From: Ignavibacteria bacterium
Lineage (GTDB): Bacteria > Bacteroidota > Ignavibacteria > SZUA-365
Reading direction: 5' to 3'
Assembly: GCA_016720835.1 (NCBI GenBank)
Contig: JADKJW010000018.1
Span: 1 to 64,000, forward strand
Length of the DNA stretch: 64,000 nt
Shown here one piece after another: positions 25,760 through 36,600 of this stretch. Below the pieces are notes generated by a model. The model saw only the letters and a list, made by a program, of their open reading frames with translations. It ran no database searches and was not told the origin of the DNA. Positions within the stretch are counted from its first letter, which is position 1. Each line of letters starts with the position of its first letter. The translations under genes and the position numbers were made by a program.

Positions 25760-27050
25760 TGTCTTTCTTCACAAACTTCTTGTCGTTGTCGACGCGGACG
25801 CGCGTGCTGTCTTCGAGCTCGCGGCTGATGGCGCGATAGCTGCCCTTGACGATCTCCAGGCCTTCCTTCACGCCGTCGATCACCTCGATGTACTGGTCAC
25901 TGCTGATGCCGGTCTTCACGATTTTCTTGCGCGCGAAACCGGTCTCGATGGCGAACACCACTTCGTCCGGTTTCAGCTTGTCCTTCTTCTTCTCCGCATC
26001 CGCGGCGGCGGCCTCGCCCTCGTCCCCGCTGCCTTCTTCCGCGCGCTTTTCCTTCTGGTCGCGCGTCGTGACGCTCTGCAGCGGCACGGCGAGGACGTCG
26101 CGTTTGGTTTCCGTTTCGATCTTCGCGGAACAGGACATGCCCGGACGGAACTCGACGGACTTGTCGAGCAGGAGCAGGCGGACCTCGAAATTCGTCACTT
26201 CCTCCTGCGTGCCCGCGGCCCGCGTGAGCGCCGTGTTCGCGATCTGGTACACGACGGCGGTGAAGGTGCGGTTCGGGTAGGCGTCCACTTCCACGCGCGC
26301 CGTGTCGTTGAGACTGATGAGCACCACGTCGTTCTCGTTCACCTGCACGCGGGCTTCCATCACGGACAGGTTGCTCACCGTCATGATCTCGGTGCCCTGC
26401 ATGAAGCTCGAGCCCGACACGCGCTCGCCCTGCTTGAGCAGGAGCTGCGAGACCACGCCGTCGATGGCGGAGTAAATGGAGGTCTTGTTGAGATTCTCCT
26501 TGGTGCGCGAGAGCATGGCCTCGGAGTTCTCGATATCGTACCGCGCCGCGTCGACGTTCGATTTCGCGACCTCGAAGCTGTTCTTGATCGACTCGAGATC
26601 CGATTCCGAAATCAGCCCCTTCTGGAACAGCGTCTGCTGCCGCTTGTACTCGCTCTCGATCTTGCGGAAGTCCGCCTCCCGCTGCTGCAGGAAGGACTTC
26701 GACCGGTTGACGTTCGCGACGGCCTGCTCCTTGTCGGCGATGTACGTGTCGGGCTTGATGCGGACGAGGAGCTGTCCGCGCTTGACGCGGTCCCCTTCCT
26801 TCACCGGAATGTCGATGATTTCGCCCGACACTTCGGCGTTGATCTTCACCTGTGTCTGCGGATCGATCTTGCCCGTGGCCTCCACCACCTGGGTGATGGT
26901 CATGCGCTTGACCTTTTCTGTCTGCACCGTGACGATGTTCTCCTTCTTCCCGCCGAAGATGACAACGGCGATGAGAACGAGGACGAGGATGCCGATCCCG
27001 GAAAAGATGTAGATCTTCTTGCGGTTCTTTTTCTTGTTGGTGGTGGCCAT
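25752..27050 (-). CDS. Periplasmic adaptor (HlyD/MacA-like) of the efflux system
   Basis: A 432-residue membrane-fusion protein. A short Lys/Arg-rich N terminus leads to one membrane helix (~12-30, IFSGIGILVLVLIAVVIFG). Then come a biotinyl-lipoyl half (IDPQTQVKINAEVSGEI), a long alpha-hairpin coiled coil (~105-200), the second lipoyl half (SAIDGVVSQLLLKQGERV) and beta-barrel/MP domains. A Glu/Ala/Lys-rich insert (~335-360) is peculiar to this copy. It bridges the MacB-like permeases to the TolC-type channel coded just upstream. Confidence 0.9.
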   Translation of the reverse strand: MATTNKKKNRKKIYIFSGIGILVLVLIAVVIFGGKKENIVTVQTEKVKRMTITQVVEATGKIDPQTQVKINAEVSGEIIDIPVKEGDRVKRGQLLVRIKPDTYIADKEQAVANVNRSKSFLQQREADFRKIESEYKRQQTLFQKGLISESDLESIKNSFEVAKSNVDAARYDIENSEAMLSRTKENLNKTSIYSAIDGVVSQLLLKQGERVSGSSFMQGTEIMTVSNLSVMEARVQVNENDVVLISLNDTARVEVDAYPNRTFTAVVYQIANTALTRAAGTQEEVTNFEVRLLLLDKSVEFRPGMSCSAKIETETKRDVLAVPLQSVTTRDQKEKRAEEGSGDEGEAAAADAEKKKDKLKPDEVVFAIETGFARKKIVKTGISSDQYIEVIDGVKEGLEIVKGSYRAISRELEDSTRVRVDNDKKFVKKDNE

Positions 27051-27070
27051 GGGTGTGCCTGTCTCAGAGC

Positions 27071-28408
27071 TTAGTTGGTGATCGTGCCGAGTTGGTATTC
27101 CACCTGCTTGCGCGCGATGAGGTAGTTGAACGTGGAGTTGACCACGTCGCTCTGCGCGGCGGTGAGATTGGAGTTCGCGACGATGACGTCGAGCAGCGTG
27201 CCGGCGCCGAGCGAGTACCGTTCCGTGGCGATGCGCTGGTCTTCCTGCGCCGAGAACAGGGTGCGCTTGGTGATCTCGAGATTCTTCTCGGCGGATGTCA
27301 GCGTGTTCATCGCCTTGCGCATGTCCGCGGAAATGGAACGCTCGATGGTGGAGAGCATGGTTTCGGAATCCATGCGGTCGATCTCCGCGCGTTGCACCGC
27401 GGTCGAGACGAGGAAATTGTTGAAGATCGGTACCTGCAACTGCAAGCCGTATGAGAAACGTGTGAAGTCCGAGTTGCTGAAGTCCTTCAGCTCCGCGTTG
27501 CCCCAGTTGTAGGAGGCGAAGGCCGACAACGACGGCAGATGGCCCGACCAGGCGATGCTGACGCTCTTCCGCGCGCTCTGCAGCGTGAGATCCGCCTGCT
27601 GCACGTCCTTGCGGTTCAGCCTCGCGGCGCGCAGCGACGCTTCTTCCGAACCGATATCGCTGCGGAACTGCTGCATGTCGCCCGCCTCGATGCTGGCGGG
27701 AATGGCCGACGCGTCGAGCGCGAAGTCGTCCGCAATGGCAAGCCCGAGCAGCGTCTGCAGATCGATGAGCGCGTTCTGCGAGTCGTTCTCCGCCTGCAAC
27801 ACGCCGAGTTCGTCGCGGCCCGCCTGCACCTGCTGGCGATACACGTCCGCGAGCGGGACCGAACCGACGGCGTTCAATTCCTTGATGCGATCCAGCTGCT
27901 TCCTCGAGCGCTCGAGATTGCTCTGGTTCACTTTCACCAGCTCCTGCAGTCGCAGCGCGTTGAAGTAGCCCTGGTGGATTCTGTACACCACGTCTTCCAC
28001 CATGCGTTCGTGCCCTTTCTCCGCGGCCTGATACCCGAGAATGCTGCGGTCGGCGTTGAGAATGTTGCTCATGCCGTCGAAAAGCGTCATCGCCGAGGAG
28101 ACGTTGTAACTGTAGCTGTTCCGCGACGTGAAGAAGTTGTCGCCCCGCAGGACGATGTTGTCCTTGTCAGAGCGCGTCCACGCCGCGGAGGCGTTGAGTG
28201 ATGGCAGGAACGCGCCCAGGGCCTGTTGCTTGTACGTCGCGGAACGTTCGATGTCGTTCGCGCTGCGCTGCAGGTCGGGACTTCTGTCCATCCCGATGCG
28301 GATGCAATCCTTGAGGGTGTACTTCTTCGGCTGCGCGGAGACGTTCGGCGCGACAAGCGTCGCGAGAAGGGCGAACAGAAAAAGCGTGCGTGATGTTGCG
28401 TTGACCAT
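27071..28408 (-). CDS. TolC family outer-membrane efflux protein
   Basis: A 445-residue outer-membrane channel. Signal peptide at 1-25 (FALLATLVAPNVSA), then KYTLKDCIRIGMDRSPDLQR, the usual TolC opening, and two repeated OEP domains rich in long coiled coils (RSRKQLDRIKEL; VQRAEIDRMDSE). I chose the ATG at 28408 because it begins the signal peptide; the longer frame adds a polar leader. First gene of the tolC-macA-macB(ATPase)-permease-permease operon; 20 bases separate it from the adaptor. Confidence 0.88.
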   Translation of the reverse strand: MVNATSRTLFLFALLATLVAPNVSAQPKKYTLKDCIRIGMDRSPDLQRSANDIERSATYKQQALGAFLPSLNASAAWTRSDKDNIVLRGDNFFTSRNSYSYNVSSAMTLFDGMSNILNADRSILGYQAAEKGHERMVEDVVYRIHQGYFNALRLQELVKVNQSNLERSRKQLDRIKELNAVGSVPLADVYRQQVQAGRDELGVLQAENDSQNALIDLQTLLGLAIADDFALDASAIPASIEAGDMQQFRSDIGSEEASLRAARLNRKDVQQADLTLQSARKSVSIAWSGHLPSLSAFASYNWGNAELKDFSNSDFTRFSYGLQLQVPIFNNFLVSTAVQRAEIDRMDSETMLSTIERSISADMRKAMNTLTSAEKNLEITKRTLFSAQEDQRIATERYSLGAGTLLDVIVANSNLTAAQSDVVNSTFNYLIARKQVEYQLGTITN

Positions 28409-28508
28409 GATGCTCGTTGCTCCAGTGGTGACCTTCGGCGCGGGAGCGGTGCCGAAGCGGGGGTGATCGTTGTCCCGCTCGTTCAAACGGACGAAAGGGA
28501 GGAAAGTT

Positions 28509-30011
28509 TCAGGGCTGTAAACCCTCGGGGAGACTTTTCAGACGGCCTCGCAGCGGTTGATCCTTCTTGATTGCGGGTTGCTTCAACACCTCGTCCTTGA
28601 TCGAGAGGAGGAATTCCTCCGCCGCAAGGCGCTCGTTCGGGATGAGTCCGTCGAGGATGGCGTCCTCGATGCGCGTCTTGATGATGCCGACCATGATGCC
28701 GCTCGGGATGCCGCAGATCTGCATGATCTCCTCGCCACGCAGTGGCGGCTGCCAGGTGCGCAGCTTGTCCTTGTCTTCCACGTCCTTCATCTTCAGAACC
28801 AGGTTCTCGTAATTCCGGAGATAGCGCTCCACGAGGCGCGGATTTTTCGACGTGATGTCCGCGCGGCACAGCATGATCAGGTCGTCGATATCCTCGCCCG
28901 CATCGAAGAGCAGCCTGCGTATGGCGGAATCGGTGACTCCCTCGTTGACCAGCGCGATGGGACGCAGGTGCAGCGCCACCATCTTCTCGACAAAGTGCAC
29001 CGCTTCGAGAGGCAATTTCATGGCGCGGAAGAGGCGCTTCACCCTGCGGGCGCCGATCTCGGCGTGCCCGTGGAAGGTCCACCCCGTCTCGGGATGGAAG
29101 TACTTCGTCTGCGGCTTGGCGATGTCGTGCAGCAGCGCGCTCATGCGCAGCCAGAGGCTGTCGCTCACCTTCGCGAGGTTGTCCACCACGCGCAGCGTGT
29201 GGTAGAAGACGTCCTTGTGATGGAAGTTCTTCACGCCGTCGGGGTATTCGATCGAGCGCTGGTCCACGCCCGCGAGCGCGTGCAGTTCCGGAAAGAAATG
29301 CACGATGAGCCCGTTCTCGAGCATCGGCGCGAGACCGAGCGACGGCTTGGGCGAGGCGAGGATCTTGAGGAACTCGTCGCGTATCCGTTCCATCGAGACG
29401 ATGAGGATGCGCTCGTTCAGCTGCCTGACCGCTACAAGCACGTCCGGATCGATGCGGAAGTCGAGCTGCGAGGCGAAGCGGAAGGCCCGGATCATGCGCA
29501 GCGGATCTTCCGTGAACGTCACGAGCGGATCGACGGGTGTCCGGAGCAGGCGGCGTTCAATATCGCCCTGTCCGTCGAAGGGGTCCAGGAGTTCTCCAAA
29601 ACCCCGGGCGTTGAGCCGTACCGCCATGGCATTGACGGTGAAGTCCCTCCGCAGGAGATCGTCATCGATGCTGCCCTCGGCCACCGTGGGCTTCCTTGAG
29701 TCCTCTTCGTAGGTCTCCTTCCGCGTGCCGACGAATTCGATCTCGATCCCGTCCGCCATCAGCCGCGAAGTGCCGAAGCGCTCGAACTCGACCGGGATGC
29801 TCGTGCGCAGCTCTTCATGCACGATTCGCCCGAAGCGGACACCGTCACCGACGACGGTGATGTCGATGTCCTTCGAGCGTCTCCGCATCAATCCGTCACG
29901 GACAGCGCCACCCACCAGGTAGACTTCCAGCCCGTGCGCGTCTGCCAGCCGTCCGATGCGGCGAACTATTTCGTCGTGTATCTCGAAATCGGGCATACCG
30001 TGAATTTTCAT
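28509..30011 (-). CDS. CCA-adding/poly(A) polymerase family nucleotidyltransferase with HD domain
   Basis: A 500-residue class II nucleotidyltransferase, most likely the tRNA CCA-adding enzyme. The NTP-transfer head has VYLVGGAVRDGLMRRRSKDIDITV (about 30-53; GG, RD and DxD as LVGGAVRD and DIDITV), the RRDFTVNAMA motif (~128) and the EDPLRMIRAFRFASQL motif. A C-terminal HD domain includes LLHDIAKPQTKYF and HGHAEIGA. HD-containing relatives also include poly(A) polymerases and phosphohydrolases, so the activity is inferred. It is transcribed toward the efflux operon with a ~100-base gap. Confidence 0.87.
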   Translation of the reverse strand: MKIHGMPDFEIHDEIVRRIGRLADAHGLEVYLVGGAVRDGLMRRRSKDIDITVVGDGVRFGRIVHEELRTSIPVEFERFGTSRLMADGIEIEFVGTRKETYEEDSRKPTVAEGSIDDDLLRRDFTVNAMAVRLNARGFGELLDPFDGQGDIERRLLRTPVDPLVTFTEDPLRMIRAFRFASQLDFRIDPDVLVAVRQLNERILIVSMERIRDEFLKILASPKPSLGLAPMLENGLIVHFFPELHALAGVDQRSIEYPDGVKNFHHKDVFYHTLRVVDNLAKVSDSLWLRMSALLHDIAKPQTKYFHPETGWTFHGHAEIGARRVKRLFRAMKLPLEAVHFVEKMVALHLRPIALVNEGVTDSAIRRLLFDAGEDIDDLIMLCRADITSKNPRLVERYLRNYENLVLKMKDVEDKDKLRTWQPPLRGEEIMQICGIPSGIMVGIIKTRIEDAILDGLIPNERLAAEEFLLSIKDEVLKQPAIKKDQPLRGRLKSLPEGLQP

Positions 30012-30284
30012 TTATTCGCTCAAGGTACCATTCTCCGCGCAGCCGAACAACAGTAAAAAGAGGACGAAATGCGGAACTTCCCCTGAACATGGGAGTTCCG
30101 GGAGTACTGACGATTTGGCAGACATGTTCCGCCATTTCTTGTGGACCTCAAATTCCCCAGTTGATGGCTGGCATGACTTCTGTTGATATAAAACGGCTTA
30201 CAGCTGCTATCGCAAGCGATGTGGGAATGGTACAGGATTTGCATTGGTGTATTGGCTCTACACTATCTCACAGGAGTTGACAGC

Positions 30285-30722
30285 ATGCCGCATCTCAAGA
30301 TTGATCCCGTAAAGGAACTCGAGTATCTCTCGAACAGAATGAAGAAGTTCATCAATGAAATCCCGGAAACCTTCTCCGTTGAATTCGGTCGCGGTTTCGA
30401 ACCGAAGGTGGACGTTTCGCACACGGATCAGGCGGTGATCGTTGCCGTGGAACTCCCGGGTGTGGCGAAAGAGCAGGTCAAACTCGCGTTGAAGGATGAC
30501 GTGCTGTCGGTTTCGGGCGTCAAACCGGAGAAGGAAGCGGAAGCCACCCGTGTGCAGACAAGGCAGGAGCGCGCCTTCGGCGAGTTCAAGCGCAGTATTC
30601 CCCTCCCGTGCGAAGTGGTCGCCGGAAGCATCAACGCCACGCTCGCCGATGGAGTGCTGACAGTGACACTCGAGCGGAAGCCGGCACGCGAAGAACAGGA
30701 AATTCCCATCAATATCCAGTAA
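30285..30722 (+). CDS. Hsp20/alpha-crystallin family small heat-shock protein
   Basis: A 145-residue ATP-independent holdase. The alpha-crystallin domain spans ~45-135: VDVSHTDQAVIVAVELPGVAKEQ-like start, KLALKDDVLSVSGVK, the conserved FGEFKRSIPLPCEV stretch and ATLADGVLTVTLERK (A-x-x-x-G-V-L-T). The C terminus ends EIPINIQ, containing the I-x-I oligomerisation motif. ATG at 30285 has GGAG 9 bases upstream. It is 57 bases before dnaK, pointing to a heat-shock operon. No CIRCE element is seen upstream. Confidence 0.93.
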   Translation: MPHLKIDPVKELEYLSNRMKKFINEIPETFSVEFGRGFEPKVDVSHTDQAVIVAVELPGVAKEQVKLALKDDVLSVSGVKPEKEAEATRVQTRQERAFGEFKRSIPLPCEVVAGSINATLADGVLTVTLERKPAREEQEIPINIQ

Positions 30723-30779
30723 TAGCCCGGCGGTCCGGCCTGCACATCAGCGCCGGAGCCGGGAATCAGGAGTCACACA

Positions 30780-32687
<1,908 letters not shown>

Positions 32688-32734
32688 GCTCGCGCGCGAA
32701 ATTCAACGCTCCGCGTGTCTTCCTGGACACGCCC

Positions 32735-32763
32735 AAAGGGCCCGAGCGATCGGGCCCTTTTTT
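32735..32763 (+). terminator. Rho-independent terminator of the hsp20-dnaK unit
   Basis: Stem AAAGGGCCCGA / TCGGGCCCTTT with a four-base loop GCGA, followed by a T run, 48 bases after the dnaK stop. Confidence 0.9.
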
Positions 32764-32876
32764 AGTGAGGAATTGTCACGCCGAGCGAAGTCGAGGCGGC
32801 CGATTTCGGATTGAATGCAAGACGGCGATCGCCGGTGTGCGCCACCCCCTCACCCTTCCCTCTCCCAATGGGTAAG

Positions 32877-32996
32877 TATGAAGGATGAATTATGAATTAT
32901 GAAGGATGAAAAGCGACGGGCGATGATGACGGGTTCCAAGTGACAGGGTGAAGGTGGAATGGGACGCGCCAGCGATGGACGTGCGTCTGATCGACG
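32877..32996. repeat. Long dispersed repeat, second copy (matches 16831-16950)
   Basis: An ATTATGAAGGATGA tract, GATGATGACGGGTTCCAA, TGACAGGGTGAA and CGTCTGATCGACG occur in the same order and spacing as at 16831. It leads directly into the family B array. The preceding 32764-32876 gap holds a GTCACGCCGAGCGAAGTCGA word (family D) and an inverted family C word. Confidence 0.7.
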
Positions 32997-33390
32997 CACC
33001 CCGGAACGGGGTGCAAGACAGTAGCCGGTGCGTCGAAGACCACCGGACAGCGCGCGCCCCACGCGATTTCACGCACCCCGGAACGGGGTGCAAGAAAGTA
33101 GCCGGTGCGTCGAAGACCACCGGACAGCGCGCGCCACGCAACATCGAGCACCCCGGAACGGGGTGCAAGACAGTAGCCGGTGCGTCGAAGACCACCGGAC
33201 AGCGCGCGCCACGCAACATCGAGCACCCCGGAACGGGGTGCCAGACAGTAGCCGGTGTGTCGAAGACCACCGGACAGCGCGCGCCACGCAACATCGAGCA
33301 CCCCGGAACGGGGTGCCAGACAGTAGCCGGTGCGTCGAAGACCACCGGACAGCGCGCGCCACGCAACATCGAGCACCCCGGAACGGGGTG
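32997..33390. repeat. Tandem array of the 75-bp double-hairpin repeat (family B)
   Basis: Five units start at 32997, 33074, 33149, 33224 and 33299 (77, 75, 75, 75 and 75 bp) and a terminal half unit starts at 33374. Each begins with hairpin 1, CACCCCG-GAA-CGGGGTG, then CAGTAG, then hairpin 2 with arms CCGGTG and CACCGG around a GTCGAAGA loop region, then a GC-rich spacer. Units are nearly identical over their whole length. On both strands they are open in several frames, which produces spurious repeat 'proteins'. Confidence 0.92.
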
Positions 33391-33629
33391 CCAGAGATTC
33401 CTAACGGTTGTTAGGAACGAATACGGAACTACTCCAAACGTTTCTTGTCGTCTGAACGGCCAGACCCTTCCCTTCGGCTTCACTCAGGGCAAGCTACTGC
33501 ACTCAGGGTGACGGGTCCGTAAATCGCTCTCCAGGAGCAGAGCTCCCGGAGAACAGAAGATCGTCATCCTGCATTCAATCCGAAATTCTTTTCTCCTTCA
33601 CCTTCACCTTCTCCCTTCACCTTGCATTT
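33391..33629. repeat. Gap after the family B array: assorted repeat words, no gene
   Basis: Contains a CTTCGGCTTCACTCAGGG word (family D-like, 33472), GGAGCAGAGCTCCCGGAG (33534, a hairpin also found in altered form at 17173) and a family C TTCAATCCGAAAT (33572), then a short CTTCACCTTC tract. No gene is seen. Confidence 0.55.
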
Positions 33630-36600
33630 CTACCGTTTCATAACCATCATCATCCTCGCCTCCGTCCTTCCACCCGCAACAAGCGAGTACCAGTACATCC
33701 CAGAAGGCAGCACCCGAGTATCAATCTGGAAGGAACTCCTCCCCGCCGGCAACTCGCCATCATGTACCACCGCCACGAGGCGTCCGTACGCGTCATACAA
33801 CAATAACCGCGCTTTCGACTGTCGCTCCAGCGTTGCGGTAATTGTTGTATACCCTCCAGCCGGATTCGGATAATTCTGTCCGAGCATCGAGGCAAGCGGT
33901 ACAGCAATGTCGTCCATGCCCGTCTTTGTGGTGATATCATACACAACGCGTACTCCCACCGGAGACACGCCCGGCACTGCCGTCATGTCGATGCGCCCTG
34001 CGTGACTGCCTTCAGGGAGCGCGGTCGTGTTTGGCACCACCATGACGCGCGCGCTGTCCGTGCCGCTGGAGGGCTGCCAGTCGATCCACGCAGTTGAGGA
34101 CTGGAGTTGCCACGGCATCGCTGCCGCGCCGCCTGTCCAGAGACGCAGTTCCTGCGCCGCGGGCAGCGGACCGTTCCTCTCGGCCTGGAAACGCAGCAGC
34201 CACGGAGTGAATACCACCGCCGCGGGCGAGGCTGCGACAAGCGTGATGGAGTGCGTACACTGCGGCGTCGCCGCGAGCTTGTCGCAGCTCCACACCCAAC
34301 TAATGATTTCCGGCAATGGCTGTACCTGGTCCAGCAGCGGATCGAGCAGCCATTCCCTTGACGCGCTCGCGCCGGGTTGCACGACCGGATATCCCTGTAT
34401 GCTGTCCAGAGGATTCACCAACGCATACATCGGCGAATGCACGATCGCAGCGCTGCATCCGCCGAGCGGCACATTGCCCGTGTTCGTAATCGTGTACTGC
34501 ACCTGCACAGGATGCGGAATGATTGCCTCGTAGCCCGCGTCCGCCCACACGGTGTCGTGGCCGATGGACGAGCAGGATGCCGATGTGATACGCTCGGCGC
34601 CTTCGATGAGTATCGTCCGCTCGCACTGCTTCCACGCCGTGTCGCCCGCGTGACGATAGCGAACGGCGATACGCTCCGCGACATTCGCCGTTATCGGCGG
34701 CAGGATTGTCAGCGTCCAATCCACCGTTTCACTGCCATGCGCCGCAATGCCCGCGATATCCTTCCGTGCCTGCTCCCCTGCCGCGAGCGCGAGATGCGGT
34801 GCGGAGGAGAGATCGATTTCGGTTTCGATGAGTTGGTGGGCGGTGTCGAGGACGTTGCCGAGAGTGAGAGAGGCAGTGAAGGGGTTGGGGTGTGGGTGTC
34901 GGTGAGGAGGTTGTAACGGATGGAGTCGGGGGCGGTGAGGGAACAGATGAGCTCTGCTCCGAGAGGAGGAATAATCACACTTCGCTCGCAACGGACGAGA
35001 ACTTCACCGGAAGAGTCACGCGAGACGAACACCAGTCGTGCAGTCCCACCCGAAGGCCTGAGCGCTTTTGTGCGTACCGTCCAAATAGTGGTATCCGTTA
35101 CACCAGCAGAGATAACGTGGCCTGGACGAGACGGCGGCTCGGCGATGGTGCACAAGTTTGGAGGTTCGATGCTCAGCTCGAACGCAGTAACCCTGACAGG
35201 GCGCGCACTGCTGTTGATGGCCATGCCTCGCACGTCAAACGGTGACGGTTGATACCCGAGCTTGTCGGGCGTGAGGCCGATGACGTCCGGGGCGTCAAGC
35301 GCGCAGCGCATGCCGGACGCAGGGACGATGCGAATCGGCAGGGAGCACCAGCGCCAATCCGGATGCGCAGCCGTTCTGTAACGGACGACCGCGGTATCCC
35401 ACATCGCTTCCGAGATCGGCGGTTTGACCATGTACTTCCATTGGAAAACACCGTTCAGTTTCGGTGGAATAACAACATCTGAAACCAACGGAACACCTAC
35501 AGGGATGAGATGACCTGAAGTTCCAGGCAGAGCCTCAGCAATGATAATGTGTTGCAGCGAATCAAGAGGGTTGAACATCGTCGTGGTGCAACGTACCGTG
35601 TCCGGATCTGATATGTATGTCGAAGTATCCAAGGAAACAACGGATGGTCCGTCCATTCGGCAAGGGAGAGCATCGGATCCTGGAGCGTAAAGAATGAATT
35701 GGCATTGTGAAATGGACGCGTCCCACTCATCGTACGCAACCACGGTAAGAGGAATGGATCTTGAAGTGAGACGAATGTCGGCCCGAATTTCCCATGTCAG
35801 ATTGTAGGATTTTCCGGGGGCGACAGTTGCGCCGGGTCTCGCGATGCCCGCTGCCGGACTTGCATTCACGGCAAGATTGCCTGGAGCGGAAAGTACCACT
35901 TTCGAGATAGTAATCGGTTTCACATCCTCATTGTGCATCGACCAGGCGAGCGTAAACGGTGAATTGACGTATCGCGTTTGCTCTGGCGCGATGACCATCG
36001 CACTATCGGCAACAATCGAACACGATGTCGCTGGCTCTGCTTCCTTGTACACGAGCAATGGGAGCTCCAATGAACAATGCTCCGTCGGCGCGGGCGTGAC
36101 AGGCCCCGAATCGGGTGTGTACATCGTTGTCACTTCCACCGTTCGATTCAGCGGTGCGGCGCACGTCGAGTCGATGCGCAGAGTCCAAGTGTGCGATGCC
36201 GTCATACCTGGTCCGAATATCGGCGGGGGAAGCGAAACAAGAGTGCTCTGGAAAGGCGGATCGAGGTAGATGCTGTCAGGGAGTGTGAGTTGTACGCGCA
36301 CATCCTTTACGGGAAGATTGTTCATGACGTTTTCAACATTCACCGTCACAGCGATCCTGGAGGTCGAGAGGTTCCTGCGTCGCGCGGCTTGTTTGAGCGT
36401 GTCCGAGGCCAGAATGGAACACACGACACGTTCGCATGTCGGATAGCGGAATCTGGATACCAGGATGTCGGAACTACCGTGCATGTTGCTCTGATACGCA
36501 TTGAACGCGCCGAAAGAAGGGACAGAATAATAATCGGCCCAGAGGCCTACTTGCGCGACTCCGGTTAGATATCCCGCCGCATCGGAACGAACTCCTTGAA

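Noticed and set aside
30012..30284. CIRCE or sigma-54 element upstream of hsp20-dnaK
   Set aside because: No TTAGCACTC-N9-GAGTGCTAA palindrome and no good TGGCAC-N5-TTGCA match; only loose resemblances were seen.
32997..33390. CRISPR array
   Set aside because: Units are conserved over their full 75 bp with no unique spacers, hairpins are not of CRISPR size, and no cas gene is in the window.
32890..33511. Apparent repeat proteins with TGYCLAPRSGVLDVAW-like units on both strands
   Set aside because: They are translations of the 75-bp DNA repeat array, open in several frames at once because the unit length is a multiple of three and lacks stops.
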